DNA of 64,000 bases from Chytriomyces cf. hyalinus JEL632 (Eukaryota > Chytridiomycota > Chytridiomycetes > Chytridiales > Chytriomycetaceae): assembly GCA_025435555.1 (NCBI GenBank), contig JAIWWG010000018.1:124001-188000 (forward strand). The letters run 5' to 3'. Position numbers and translations under genes: made by a program. Below are positions 10,924-20,792 of this stretch, piece by piece. The notes under the pieces are model-generated. The model worked only from the letters and a program-made list of their open reading frames with translations. It made no database searches and was not told the origin of the DNA. Positions within the stretch are counted from its first letter, which is position 1. Each line of letters begins with the position of its first letter.

Positions 10924-12212
10924 TCAGAAGAAAAGGAGAAGAGCGGTAGCAGAAGCAATGAGGCCGCTGAGAATGCGGCCACCCATCAAACTGGAGGTTC
11001 CGCTTTTGTAAATTCCTTCGACAGTTCTGGCAACATTTTCTTCTGACGTGCTTTGTCCTGTTCCCTTCCTCTCTTTTCCAACAAAAGCCTCTGGCTCGGA
11101 GGCAACGTTCGCTTGGACAGGTCTTGAGTTGAACGGCATCACTTCGCGCAGCTTTTTCAACTGGCCCAATGAAATGACAAGCGGTTCGCGTGCTACCATC
11201 CAAAGCACACCTTCCGTGCACGGAGGAGTTGTCAGCGAGCCAGTGTAGGAATAGAACTCGGCCGTAGACAGCTTGTCGATGATTTGCGACATGTCCAGGC
11301 TTGGGACCTGAGTAATGGTGTTGTTCTTTGGCGGTAGCTGGTTGCAGCATGTAGGTATGGGTGTGTTTTTGAAGTAAAAAGATCTTTGTTTAGAGCATTG
11401 CGATGATGCGATAAAGCGCGATAAAGCTGCTCCCACCTTGTCAACGAACTGACCAATCCAAGCATTTTCTTTCTCTCCAACCTCGAAAAACACTCCGATA
11501 ACATTCAATTTGCCGTCCGGAGTTGTATGAACAAAGTGCGCCTCCAAATCGTAATCTGTTTTGTTTAGATTTCAGGGGTTCAGAGACCGTCGCCCTTTTG
11601 CGGAGCTTTTGAAAGGGGACTCACAATGCTCATCCACATGGTGCTCGCTGGGGCTGTGGAAATGGACCTGCTGCACAATGTACTGTCTTCCGTCTGGTTC
11701 CGTTGACACCAAGCTTGGGGTGGACTGGACAAGGCCCATTTGCACGGTGTGTCCGTTGTTGGTAAAGTTGAACGGCGTCATCAGATTTGACCATCGCAGA
11801 TTAGGTCTGGTTGTGATTGCAAGCTCATCTCCTTCAAAGTTTATGGGGGACTGGCGTTCGCTGGATTTTTTGAGAGATTTCAATTCTTCTTTTTTTCAAC
11901 GCGATAAGCGATGAGGGCCGAAGCACACTCACCCGGCAACGCAAGTGTTGTTGAATTTGCCCCAGTTCATGACTCCATCTGCACCTGAAGAAACAAGGAC
12001 GTGTTGGTGTTGAAGAGAGTTGGAATGGACGGTAGCAAAGACTGAATCCGAGCAAGCAAACCTTCGTAAGTCCAGCCGCGTCGCTCCAGCTGTCTCTTCT
12101 CACTTCCGGTCGCATAAATGACTTCGGCAAGACAGTTGGTGGTTGTGGATGCCGACACTGACACAAACACGCATGCACTCAGCAGAGCAAGAACAACACG
12201 CATTGAATGCAT
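10924..12212 (-). CDS. Alpha-class carbonic anhydrase, secreted/GPI type (copy 1)
   Basis: Five exons (12212-12062, 11984-11933, 11860-11625, 11555-11437, 11337-10924) give 323 residues. An N-terminal signal peptide (MHSMRVVLALLSACVFVSVS) is followed by NWGKF, the zinc-binding VHFHSPSEHH and EAHFVH motifs (three His ligands), and GSLTTPPCTEGVLW. This is the full alpha-CA set for reversible CO2 hydration. The C-terminus ends in a small-residue hydrophobic segment (SGLIASATALLLFF), fitting GPI attachment at the cell surface. A TATA-like element lies ~45-50 bp upstream of the ATG (RC of 12255-12261). It is paralogous to the gene at 13678-14984, with identical lengths of exons 2, 3 and 4. Confidence 0.93.
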
Positions 12213-12439
12213 TCTTTTCTCGATTTGTTATCGTAAGAACCTGTCACGCTCACTCTTTATATCGTTGGTTTCAATTTTTGGTTTTTAATCAGAGGTTTCT
12301 TTCACATTAATAAGATGCCACCAGATGAAGAGAGAAAAAAAGACAGAAACAAGAACTTACGAATAAATAAGAAGTTAAATAAACAAAAAGTCGCGAAATA
12401 AATACTGCTAAACGAAAGGAACGCCGCGCTGTGTCGAGA

Positions 12440-13389
12440 CTACAAAAGGAAAACAGCAGCGGCGCCCGCAAGAACCATGGCCATCGAAGAGTGGGAACCA
12501 GAAGCCGCACTGTTGAGCAAGTTACTAGTTGGTTTACCAACTGCCTTGCTGCTAGTGGTAGCTGCAGCATCGCCCGTTTTGGTCTCCTTCGTGGGCTCGT
12601 CCGTCTTGGTTTCCTTTGTAGGCTCCCCAGTTTCGGTTTCCTACGTAGGAGAGTTCGTTGTTGATTCCTTTGTAGTCTCCCCAGTTTCGGTTTTCGTAGT
12701 CGTGGTCGTTGTGGTTTCCTTAGTAGTCTCCCCAGTTTCGGTTCTCTTCGTAGCCGTGGTCGTTGTGGTTCCTTGGTTTCATCCTTGTTCTGGTTTCATC
12801 CTTCTTGGTTTCCTTGGTTTCATCCTTCTTGGTTTCCTTGGTTTCATCCTTCTTGGTTTCCTTGGTTTCATCCTTCTTGGTTTCCTTGGTTTCATCCTTC
12901 TTGGTTTCCTTGGTTTCATCCTTCTTGGTTTCCTTGGTTTCATCCTTCTTGGTTTCCTTGGTTTCATCCTTCTTGGTTTCCTTGGTTTCATCCTTCTTGG
13001 TTTCCTTGGTTTCATCCTTCTTGGTTTCCTTGGTTTCATCCTTCTTGGTTTCTTTGGTTTCATCCTTCTTGGTTTCCTTGGTTTCATCCTTCTTGGTTTC
13101 CTTGGTTTCATCCTTCTTGGTTTCTTTGGTTTCATCCTTCTTGGTTTCCTTGGTTTCATCCTTCGTGGTTTCCTTGGATACAGCTCTCTTGTCGTTGCGT
13201 TTTTCCAAAGCAATGTTATTGCTCGCTCCATCTGGAAAAAAAAGGTCAGCGCGCTTGATGATGATAAGTTTCAGTTTTCTCTCAACTGTCTCCTCTTCTC
13301 AGCACTACACCATGATCCATCTGGTTCGGTACGGCTGCGGGCACGGCGCCAGCGACGGCAATGAGAGCGAGGACGAGACCGATGAACAT
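12440..13389 (-). pseudogene. GPI-anchor-type repeat wall protein gene, frame broken
   Basis: Exon 1 (13389-13311) encodes a signal peptide, MFIGLVLALIAVAGAVPAA. An intron leads to exon 2 from 13230. There a short segment with dibasic LEKRNDKR (possible Kex2 processing) precedes about 15 copies of an 8-residue unit, KDETKETK. The frame then ends at 12720, in a sequence unlike the rest. In another frame the downstream DNA (~12775-12440) encodes a Thr-rich repeat (TKETTTTTATKRTETGE type) and a typical GPI signal (SSMAMVLAGAAAVFLL). That segment has one in-frame stop near 12642. The breaks are thus a one-base frame change near 12775 and a stop. Either this is a host wall-protein pseudogene or the assembly is wrong in the repeat. 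A TATA box is visible (RC of 13508-13515). Confidence 0.65.
12790..13165 (-). repeat. 24-bp minisatellite, about 15 copies
   Basis: Tandem 24-bp units (coding strand GAAACCAAGAAGGATGAAACCAAG rotated, shown here only as ETKKDETK per unit) are almost perfectly conserved, with a few C/T changes. The unit is a multiple of three and contains no stop in most frames on either strand. This creates long spurious ORFs. Confidence 0.95.
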
Positions 13390-13566
13390 GATTCTGAGGG
13401 AGGTGGTGGCGATTGTCAGTGGAATGGTAAATGAAGGTGTGTACAAGCAGTTGAAGTTACTTAGTTGGTAGGTTTTTGGTTGTGAAGAGGATGTGGTTGG
13501 GAGCGCCTTTTTATAAGCATTTCACTGTATCCAAGAATAAAGTTCTTCCTTTGCCGTCTTATTTTT

Positions 13567-13650
13567 GGAACGACCCCTCATGCCAATCGCGTAAGTCACG
13601 TCGGTACTTTATTTAGGAACGACCCCTCATGCCAATCGCGTAAGTCACGT
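13567..13650. promoter_or_regulatory. 35-bp direct repeat with CCAAT and TCACGT motifs
   Basis: Two exact 35-bp copies (13567-13601 and 13616-13650), 49 bp apart, lie ~60-140 bp upstream of the TATA box of the broken repeat-protein gene. Each holds GCCAATC and GTAAGTCACGT. The second extends to CACGTG, an E-box. The sites sit between that gene and the 3' end of carbonic anhydrase copy 2. A role as upstream activating sites is inference. Confidence 0.6.
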
Positions 13651-13677
13651 GAACGAAAAACACGCGAACAACACCAA

Positions 13678-14984
13678 CTACCACACCAATATAGAAATCA
13701 CAGCTACTAACTGCCACCATGAAAGTTGAAGGGAAGAGGCCTTACTTTTCAACAAATTGGAAGTGTCAACCGACGCGGTCGTTTTGTTCTTTTCTGCAGC
13801 TAGTGAGACTGCCGCGTTCGAAGAATCACTTGACGCTGACGCGGTTTCAGTTGCAGCAGGAGATGCAGTGTGTTTGCTTGCTCCATCTTCAGACTTGGTT
13901 ACTTTAACACTGCTTGTGGTCTCTGCGCCGTCCTCAAACGCTTCTGGGCCATCCACGACAATATTTGGTTGAACCGGTCTGGAATTGAATGGCATAACTG
14001 TCCTCAGCTTCTTCAACTGGCGCGGCGAAATGTCCATCGGTTCCCGGGCAACCATCCATAGCACACCTTCGGAGCAAGGAGGAGTTGTGAGTGATCCCGA
14101 GTACGAAAAGTAGGAGGTATTTTGAAGGTGCGAGATGATGGGCGCCATGTCGAGTTTTGGAACTTGGGTAGTCGCGTTTTCTTTTGCGGGAAGCTGGCAA
14201 AAGACGGTGTTCGCTGAATGAGACTTTCAATAATACGAGAGGATTCTTACGTTATCAATAAACTGGTCGATCCAAACGTTGTCCTTGTCGCCGAGGTCGA
14301 AAAAGATGCCAATAACATTCAACTTTCCGTCGGCACTTGCATGGACAAAGTGAGCCTCAAGGTCGAAATCTGAAAGAGTGCATGTGTGAACAAACAGCAG
14401 TGATGACAAAGAATGCATACGCCAACAAACATTTCTGGTCCAAGTGGTGTTCGCTTGGGCTATGGAAGTGGCATTGCGCGACGGTGTATTCCCGCCCGTC
14501 GAGTTCCCTGGTCACCAGCTTCGGCGTCGACTGGCCCAGGTTGAGTTGCACCGTGTGCCCGTTGTTTGTGAAGTTGAAGGGCGTTGTCAAGTCAGACCAA
14601 GTGAGATATGGCTTCCCGCTGATTGCAAGCCCTTCTCCTTCAAAGTCCACCGGCGATTGGTGTTCACTGAACAAAGCGGCATTAATACCATCTCAATTCA
14701 TTTGTAACAATGCGTACCCAGCTTCGCAGGTTGCATTAAAGTGTCCCCAGTTCATGACACCTTCCCCACCTGTCAAACACAGTTAAAACAGTCACAAAAA
14801 AAAGAAGGCTCGGGGGCTGACCATCATAATGCCATCGCCGCTCCATTTCAATCTTTTCAAGTCCACGGGCGTGAATAACATCGGACAGGCAGTTTTGTGG
14901 CTGTGGTAGTGGCTGAGGCTGTGGGAATGGCAGTGGCCGAGCAAATGCGGTGGCAGAGAGTGCAAGAAGGATGGGGGCGATCAT
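13678..14984 (-). CDS. Alpha-class carbonic anhydrase, secreted/GPI type (copy 2)
   Basis: Five exons (14984-14822, 14769-14718, 14666-14431, 14369-14251, 14193-13678) encode 361 residues. A signal peptide (MIAPILLALSATAFA) is followed by a Pro/Gln-rich segment. The active-site motifs are NWGHF, CHFHSPSEHH, EAHFVH and GSLTTPPCSEGVLW, with all three zinc His residues present. The C-terminal tail is longer than in copy 1, Ser/Thr/Ala-rich (a likely O-glycosylated stalk), and ends in a hydrophobic GPI-type segment (WWQLVAVISILVW). Exons 2-4 have the same lengths (52, 236, 119 nt) and intron phases as copy 1, so the pair arose by duplication. A TATAAATA-like element lies ~50 bp upstream. Confidence 0.93.
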
Positions 14985-15441
14985 ATTTGCAGTCGATGTC
15001 GGATGCTAGTCTCTATCCAGGCATGTGCTTGTATAAATAGCCCAGCGTCGAACAATGTCGGCACCGGCATTGTTGTCACCAACATTGTCAGCATTTCCTG
15101 TGCGGGCCAAGTGATTGGCTTTCGGCGCCGAGTAACAGCTTCATTCATTGTTCACGCAACAATGCATGCGCAATTCGCATGGTTTGGGGGTGCACTACTT
15201 TGGCTGCCACCAACGTCACAGGCCGTGAAGAGAAGGTGGGGCTGGTGGTTGGCAGAGCAAATACCGAGTTACGCAGTCTGAAAACCACTCATCCTTTTGT
15301 GTTTATTTTAACACGCGCCCGACCTCATTGCCGGATGTGTGCTCTGAACAACAACGCTTCAGTAAAACTTAAAGTGGTATTTTTACAAAAAAGCAAACCA
15401 GCGCTTTTTTTCTTCCTTTTCTTTTTTTCTTCATCAAGAAA
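14985..15441. other. Intergenic region, divergent promoters of CA copy 2 and eIF4A
   Basis: No gene is seen. GTATAAATAG at ~15031-15040 is the probable TATA element for the carbonic anhydrase on the minus strand. A CT/T-rich tract (~15405-15435) immediately precedes the eIF4A start codon. Confidence 0.6.
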
Positions 15442-16570
15442 ATGAGGTTTGTTCTCCCGTTGATGGAGTGCCCAACACACACACACACAACACCAACACC
15501 GAATTCGTCGCAACCGCACTGTGCCCTAACACTGCTCATGCATACATACAGTGAAAACAACAACAACAACGGATTCTCGGACGTCCCCGAGGGTGAGATC
15601 GAGTCCAACTGGGACACCGTCGTCGACAAGTTCGATGACATGAACCTCAAGGAGGAATTGCTGCGAGGAATCTACTCCTACGGGTTCGACCTTTTTGCAT
15701 TCTGGCCTCTTTTCTGTATTTGGGACCGTTCCCAGTGATGTTGTTTTGGCTAACCCCCGCATCGTTAACAGTTTCGAGAAGCCATCCGCCATTCAGCAGC
15801 GTGCAATTCTCCCTGTCGTCAAGGGCCACGATGTCATTGCCCAGGCCCAGTCTGGTGCGTAAGAAACTTCGCCCCCCTCAGCCCGATTTTCACTTGACCA
15901 TGAAACCCGAATCTGAAAAAAAAAAAAAAACAGGAACTGGAAAAACCGCCACTTTCTCCATCTCTGCCCTGCAGTCTATCGATCTCAACGTCAAAAAGAC
16001 ACAAGCTCTTATCCTCGCCCCCACCCGTGAACTCGCCCAGCAAATTCAAAAAGTCGTCTTGGCGCTTGGTGACTACCTCAACGTGGACTGCCACGCATGC
16101 ATTGGTGGTACCAGCATCGCCGAAGACAAGCGCAAGCTTGCTGACGGTGCCCAAGTCGTTGTGGGAACCCCAGGTCGTGTCTTTGACATGATTAACCGTG
16201 GTCTCTTCAACACTGAACACATCAAGATGTTCATTCTTGACGAAGCCGATGAAATGCTTTCCCGTGGTTTCAAGGACCAGGTGCGCTCTTTTTTTTTATT
16301 GCCGTCGCCAATGGCCGTCTTGTGCTCACTCTTGTCTCCACTTCTTCTCAGATCTACGAAGTCTTCCAGACTCTCCCAACCACCACCCAAGTTGTCCTGT
16401 TGTCTGCCACTATGCCAGTGGAAGTCTTGGACGTCACCAAGAAGTTCATGCGTGAACCAGTCCGTATTCTCGTCAAGCGTGACGAATTGACCTTGGAAGG
16501 TATCAAGCAATTCTACGTTGCCGTTGAAAAGGAAGACTGGAAGCTCGACACTCTGTGCGACTTGTACGAA

Positions 16571-16602
<32 letters not shown>

Positions 16603-17077
16603 TAACTCTCGTAGAAAGGTCGAATGGTTGACCGAAAAAATGCACGCTCGTGATTTCACCGTCTCTGCACTGGTGAGCCATTATTCCGACTCAGCATTGT
16701 CATTCATGGATGTATTATTGATTTTACACACATCTTGAACTCTTTTATTTCCTTACCCACAGCACGGTGAAATGACCCAGCAAGACCGTGAAGTCATCAT
16801 GAAAGAATTCCGTTCCGGTTCCTCCCGCGTCCTCATCACCACTGACTTGCTTGCTCGTGGTATCGACGTCCAACACGTTTCCCTTGTCATCAACTACGAC
16901 CTTCCCTCCAACCGCGAAAACTACATCCACCGTATCGGACGTGGTGGTCGTTTCGGTCGTAAGGGTGTTGCCATCAACTTCGTGGCTGGTGAAGATGCAC
17001 GCATGCTGCGTGACATTGAGACTTTCTACAGCACCCAGATTGATGAGATGCCTCTCAACATTGCTGATCTCATTTGA
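15442..17077 (+). CDS. EIF4A: Translation initiation factor eIF4A (DEAD-box RNA helicase)
   Basis: Six exons in phase (15442-15446, 15552-15683, 15772-15854, 15934-16280, 16352-16672, 16763-17077) encode 400 residues. The first coding exon is only 5 nt (ATGAG), joining to give MSENNNNN. DEAD-box motifs appear in order: Q motif (GFEKPSAIQ), AQSGTGKT (I), PTRELA (Ia), TPGR (Ib), DEAD (II), SAT (III), then ARGIDV (V) and [10 protein letters not shown] (VI). Length and motif spacing fit eIF4A, the helicase of eIF4F that unwinds 5' leaders during ribosome scanning. The gene is complete and looks functional. Confidence 0.97.
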
Positions 17078-17505
17078 GCAAGCGTTTTCATATTCAATTT
17101 TTTGATGTCCCTGTTCAAGTTTTTTAAAAGTGCTTGAGAGGATATAAGTCGTGTCGAGGGGAGTTGGGATTTGGGAGTGAAGGTCGCGATTTGGGCTTTT
17201 GATTGCAGGTTTTTGTGCATGGCCCTTGCTCGTAATTAAAGGATAAAATCGTTTTGAAGTGTGTTTGTTGATATATGGCTGCCTATTTGAAGCTGGATGG
17301 GCAAAGGAAGACAGCGAGGACTGAACAAAGACAGCCTCCTTCCTTCAGTACTGTCTGTCGCAACTCCTTCGATCGCCCCTCTGATTAGCCTGACTGCTTT
17401 GGCGCAGAAGTCCGCTGTTAAAATAGCAGGCATGCATAATATATTTAACTGTAAAAGTGAGCTTAATTGTTTATTGTTTGCACAAAAACCAATCAACCGA
17501 AACAG
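17078..17505. other. Intergenic region between eIF4A and PMT2
   Basis: Same-strand spacer of 428 bp. The left part is presumably the eIF4A 3' UTR (ATTAAAG near 17236) and the right part the PMT2 promoter. No gene or RNA was recognised. Confidence 0.55.
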
Positions 17506-20500
17506 ATGCAGAAGATCCTTCGCAAGCGGAATCCGCTGACGGACGATGACGAGGACACCTCCACAGAATCACTGCTACCCATCAGCGAAGATGACAAAAA
17601 CATCAAACGCAGGCGCCAGGTAATATAATATCACATTCGAGTGGTGCATGCGAATTTTTTAAAAAAACTAACCCAACACTGATAAACGCTGCATAGGACG
17701 CAGATGCTGCCAACTACCAGCTGTACCACGTGTATGTGCCCGCAGTCCTGACTATCGTGTCGTTGTGGACCAGACTATACAAGATTTCTTGGGCGAATTA
17801 CGTTGTCTGGTGAATAATCTTGTGCTGCTTCCAAACGCAATTCTCCGCTAATTTGGGTGCTGATGCCATGTACACATAGGGACGAAGCACATTTTGGGTA
17901 CACAATTCAATCTTTCTCGCCTGTGCATATAATCCGGCTGTCCACTCAACCTAAATTTTATGCGCATGTGAAGAAAATTCGCCTCCTTCTATCTGAAAAG
18001 GGAATTCTATTTTGACGTGCATCCACCTATGGGAAAAATGCTTCTTGGCTTTGCAGGCCTCATGTCGTTCTACAATGGCTCCTTTTCGTTTGAAAGCGGC
18101 AAAGAATTCCCGACGGAAATGAATTACACTGGCATGCGGGTGTTTTGTGCTCTGTTTGGCGCTTTTATGGTTCCGTTGGCGTATTTCACAGGGATTCAGT
18201 TGAATTTTACAAAGCCGGCGTGTGTTTTGCTGGCGTGCATGGTCATGTTTGGTGAGATATTTTGCTTTAGTCTCTCTCGAACGCGACTTTATTATTTGTT
18301 TTGAAATTGATGTATTTTTCCTCGGCCGCAGATATTGCCACTTTAGAAATTAGTCGTTTTATTCTACTGGACTCCATGCTCTTGTTTTTCACGGCTTTTG
18401 CGACATACAGTTTGGTCGTCTTTCGAAATTATCAAATCTCATCGTTAGTTCTTTATTGCTTTGATTTTCCATTCTTCATTCTCCTGATAAACTTCCCCGA
18501 TTTAATATTTTACCAGCCCCTTTTCTCGTGAATGGTACATCTGGTTGTTCATTTCTGGTTTATCGCTGGGGATGGTGACGAGGTGAGGATGTCATCTTTC
18601 TCCTTCAAATTTCATTTTTTCTCCTTCAAATTTTATATTAACTTTTGACGCAGTGTGAAGTGGGTTGGACTTTTCGCTATTGCTCTCGTTGGTTTGGTGA
18701 GCATATACTTGAAAAGCAGACGCGGAAAATGATGAATACTGACGATAGTTTGTCCTCCTCTGCTTTCATCGGCAATTAGAATACCATTGAAGATCTGTGG
18801 GAAATGTTTGGCGATTTAAAAATGCATCCCGTGAGAAAGTGTTTTCTTTATTTACAAAAATGCGGTTCTTTATGAATGCCTTTTCATTCTCAGATAACGT
18901 ACCTGAAGCACTGGTACTGGCGTATCGTGTTCTTGATTGTGGTGCCGGTTACTTTCTACGCGTTCAATTTCTACCTCCACTTTTGGATTTTGAATCACTC
19001 GGGTAGCGGTGATGGGCAAATGAGTTCGCTTTTCCAAGCGAATTTGATTGGAAACAAGCTGAACGACAATCCGCCAAGTGAGTACTTGTTTGTTCCTGTT
19101 GGGCTGCACAGCTCGGGACTGATGGCGAAAGCACAGACATTGCGTATGGGTCTATGGTTTCAATCCGAAGTAGTACGCGCGGAGGCGCTCTGCTGCATTC
19201 GCACAAGGAAACGTTCCCTGAAGGATCTATGCAGCAGCAAGTTACTGGTTACCACCATGCAGACAGCAACAACAAATGGATTGTGAAGCGAGCGTGGAAT
19301 TTGCCGGAAGATGACGAAAAGACTCCTGTTTTTATTAAGAATGGGGATGCCGTGCGACTGGGTGAGTGTTTTTTATGGTCATGGATCGGTTCATTTTCGC
19401 TGAAGATTGATTTCTTTCTTGACATTCTCCAGTGCACGAGCAGACCAAAAAAAATCTCCATTCTCACAAATTCCCTGGTCCAATGACCAAGAAAGAAAAC
19501 GAAGTCAGTTGTCATGGAAACGAAACGAATGGAGACGAGACTGACTTGTGGGTGATCGAAGTTGTGGATGTAAGTGTTGCAACTCATAATTTGGATCGCG
19601 CAAAATAATGTGCTTGCATAAATGCAGGATGTTACGGCTTGGCGAAAACCCACGACAATTAAATCACTCACGACGCGATTCCTCATCCGAAATCAAAAGA
19701 GCAACTGCCTGCTTCGATACACAGGGGAAGTCTTGCCCGATTGGGGCTTCAAGCAAAACGAAGTTGTTTGCCAGCGGCGAAACCCTGATACACGCGATGT
19801 GGCCAATATGTGGAATATTGAAAATCACTGGAACGATAAATGTGAGGAAATCTGTTTTTTCGTCTTGTCTTGATTTAAACAATTTGTGTTCCAGTGCCTC
19901 ATGGAAGTTCATCGCAATACGGCCGCCGTTTCTGGAAGGATTTTGCGGATTTGAACGTGGCCATGTGGAATTCCAACAATGCGCTTACTCCTGATCCAGA
20001 CAAGGAGCCGGATGGGCTGACATCGCATCCATGGCAATGGCCCTTTGTTTCACTTGGTCTGCGAATTTGTGGTTGGGAGGACACTCATGTCAAGTTCTTT
20101 TTGCTCGGTCATCCAATTCTTTGGATTGGATCGTCCATCTCGTTGATATTGTTTGCCGTCTTTTATGTTGTTTACATTATCCGGTGGCAAAGAAAATGCA
20201 CGGACTGGAGTAATTTGGGTAAGTTGACCTGTTGAAAACAAAAGCAGCGCCTGAACACTAAATTTCCCTCAGCCGAGTGGAACAATTTCGTTTTTGCAGG
20301 CAAAATCGGCTTCATGGGCTGGTTCTTGCACTACATCCCCTTCTTCATTATGGGCCGTGTCACATACCTGCACCATTACTTTCCAGCCCTGTACTTTGCG
20401 TTGATCAACTTTGCCTTCATGATTGACCACATTGGTCTCAAATTCCAGCCCTGGATACACCGAGGATTCATCTACACACTTGGAGGTGTAATTTTTATCG

Positions 20501-20601
20501 TTTACATGTACTTTGCAGACTTTGCGTTTGGAATCAAGGGCCCGGCCAAAGCGTATGCTGGGAGGAGATGGAACAAGGATTGGAATATTTACAATAACTG
20601 A
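17506..20601 (+). CDS. PMT2: Dolichyl-phosphate-mannose--protein mannosyltransferase, PMT2 type
   Basis: Fourteen exons (17506-17619, 17697-17809, 17880-17897, 17974-18251, 18332-18443, 18517-18582, 18654-18696, 18780-18830, 18894-19077, 19137-19361, 19433-19569, 19628-19841, 19895-20218, 20273-20601) sum to 735 residues. The catalytic loop shows WDEAHFGKFAS and FYFDVHPPMGK. The DE acidic pair and HPPMGK are PMT hallmarks. A MIR region in the central luminal loop has LLHSHKETFPEGS, QQVTGYHHADSNN and NLHSHKFPG. Several membrane segments flank it, and the C-terminus has FIMGRVTYLHHYFPALYFA. The sequence aligns best with the PMT2 subfamily. The enzyme transfers mannose from Dol-P-Man to Ser/Thr in the ER lumen. 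One exon is only 18 nt. Confidence 0.95.
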
Positions 20602-20792
20602 GGGAAGTTATGGCGCGTTAGTTTGTGGGTTGTTTTTACAGATTTCTGTGTTTTGTTGCTCTTTTTTTTTTTGTTGTGTTGTTGCTGCTCAATTCTTTTC
20701 GTTTCCCAGCCTGTGTGGTTCTATTTCTGACTGTATGTTTGATAAATGAAGCTCGGTCTATAGCACGCAACTATGTATTCAAAACAAGCCAT

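Noticed and set aside
12477-13434. Long plus-strand ORFs of hydrophobic repeats (SSFLVSLV, FHPSWFPW, LGFILLGF)
   Set aside because: They are the antisense and shifted readings of the 24-bp minisatellite. The minus-strand reading has a signal peptide exon, an intron and a GPI-type end.
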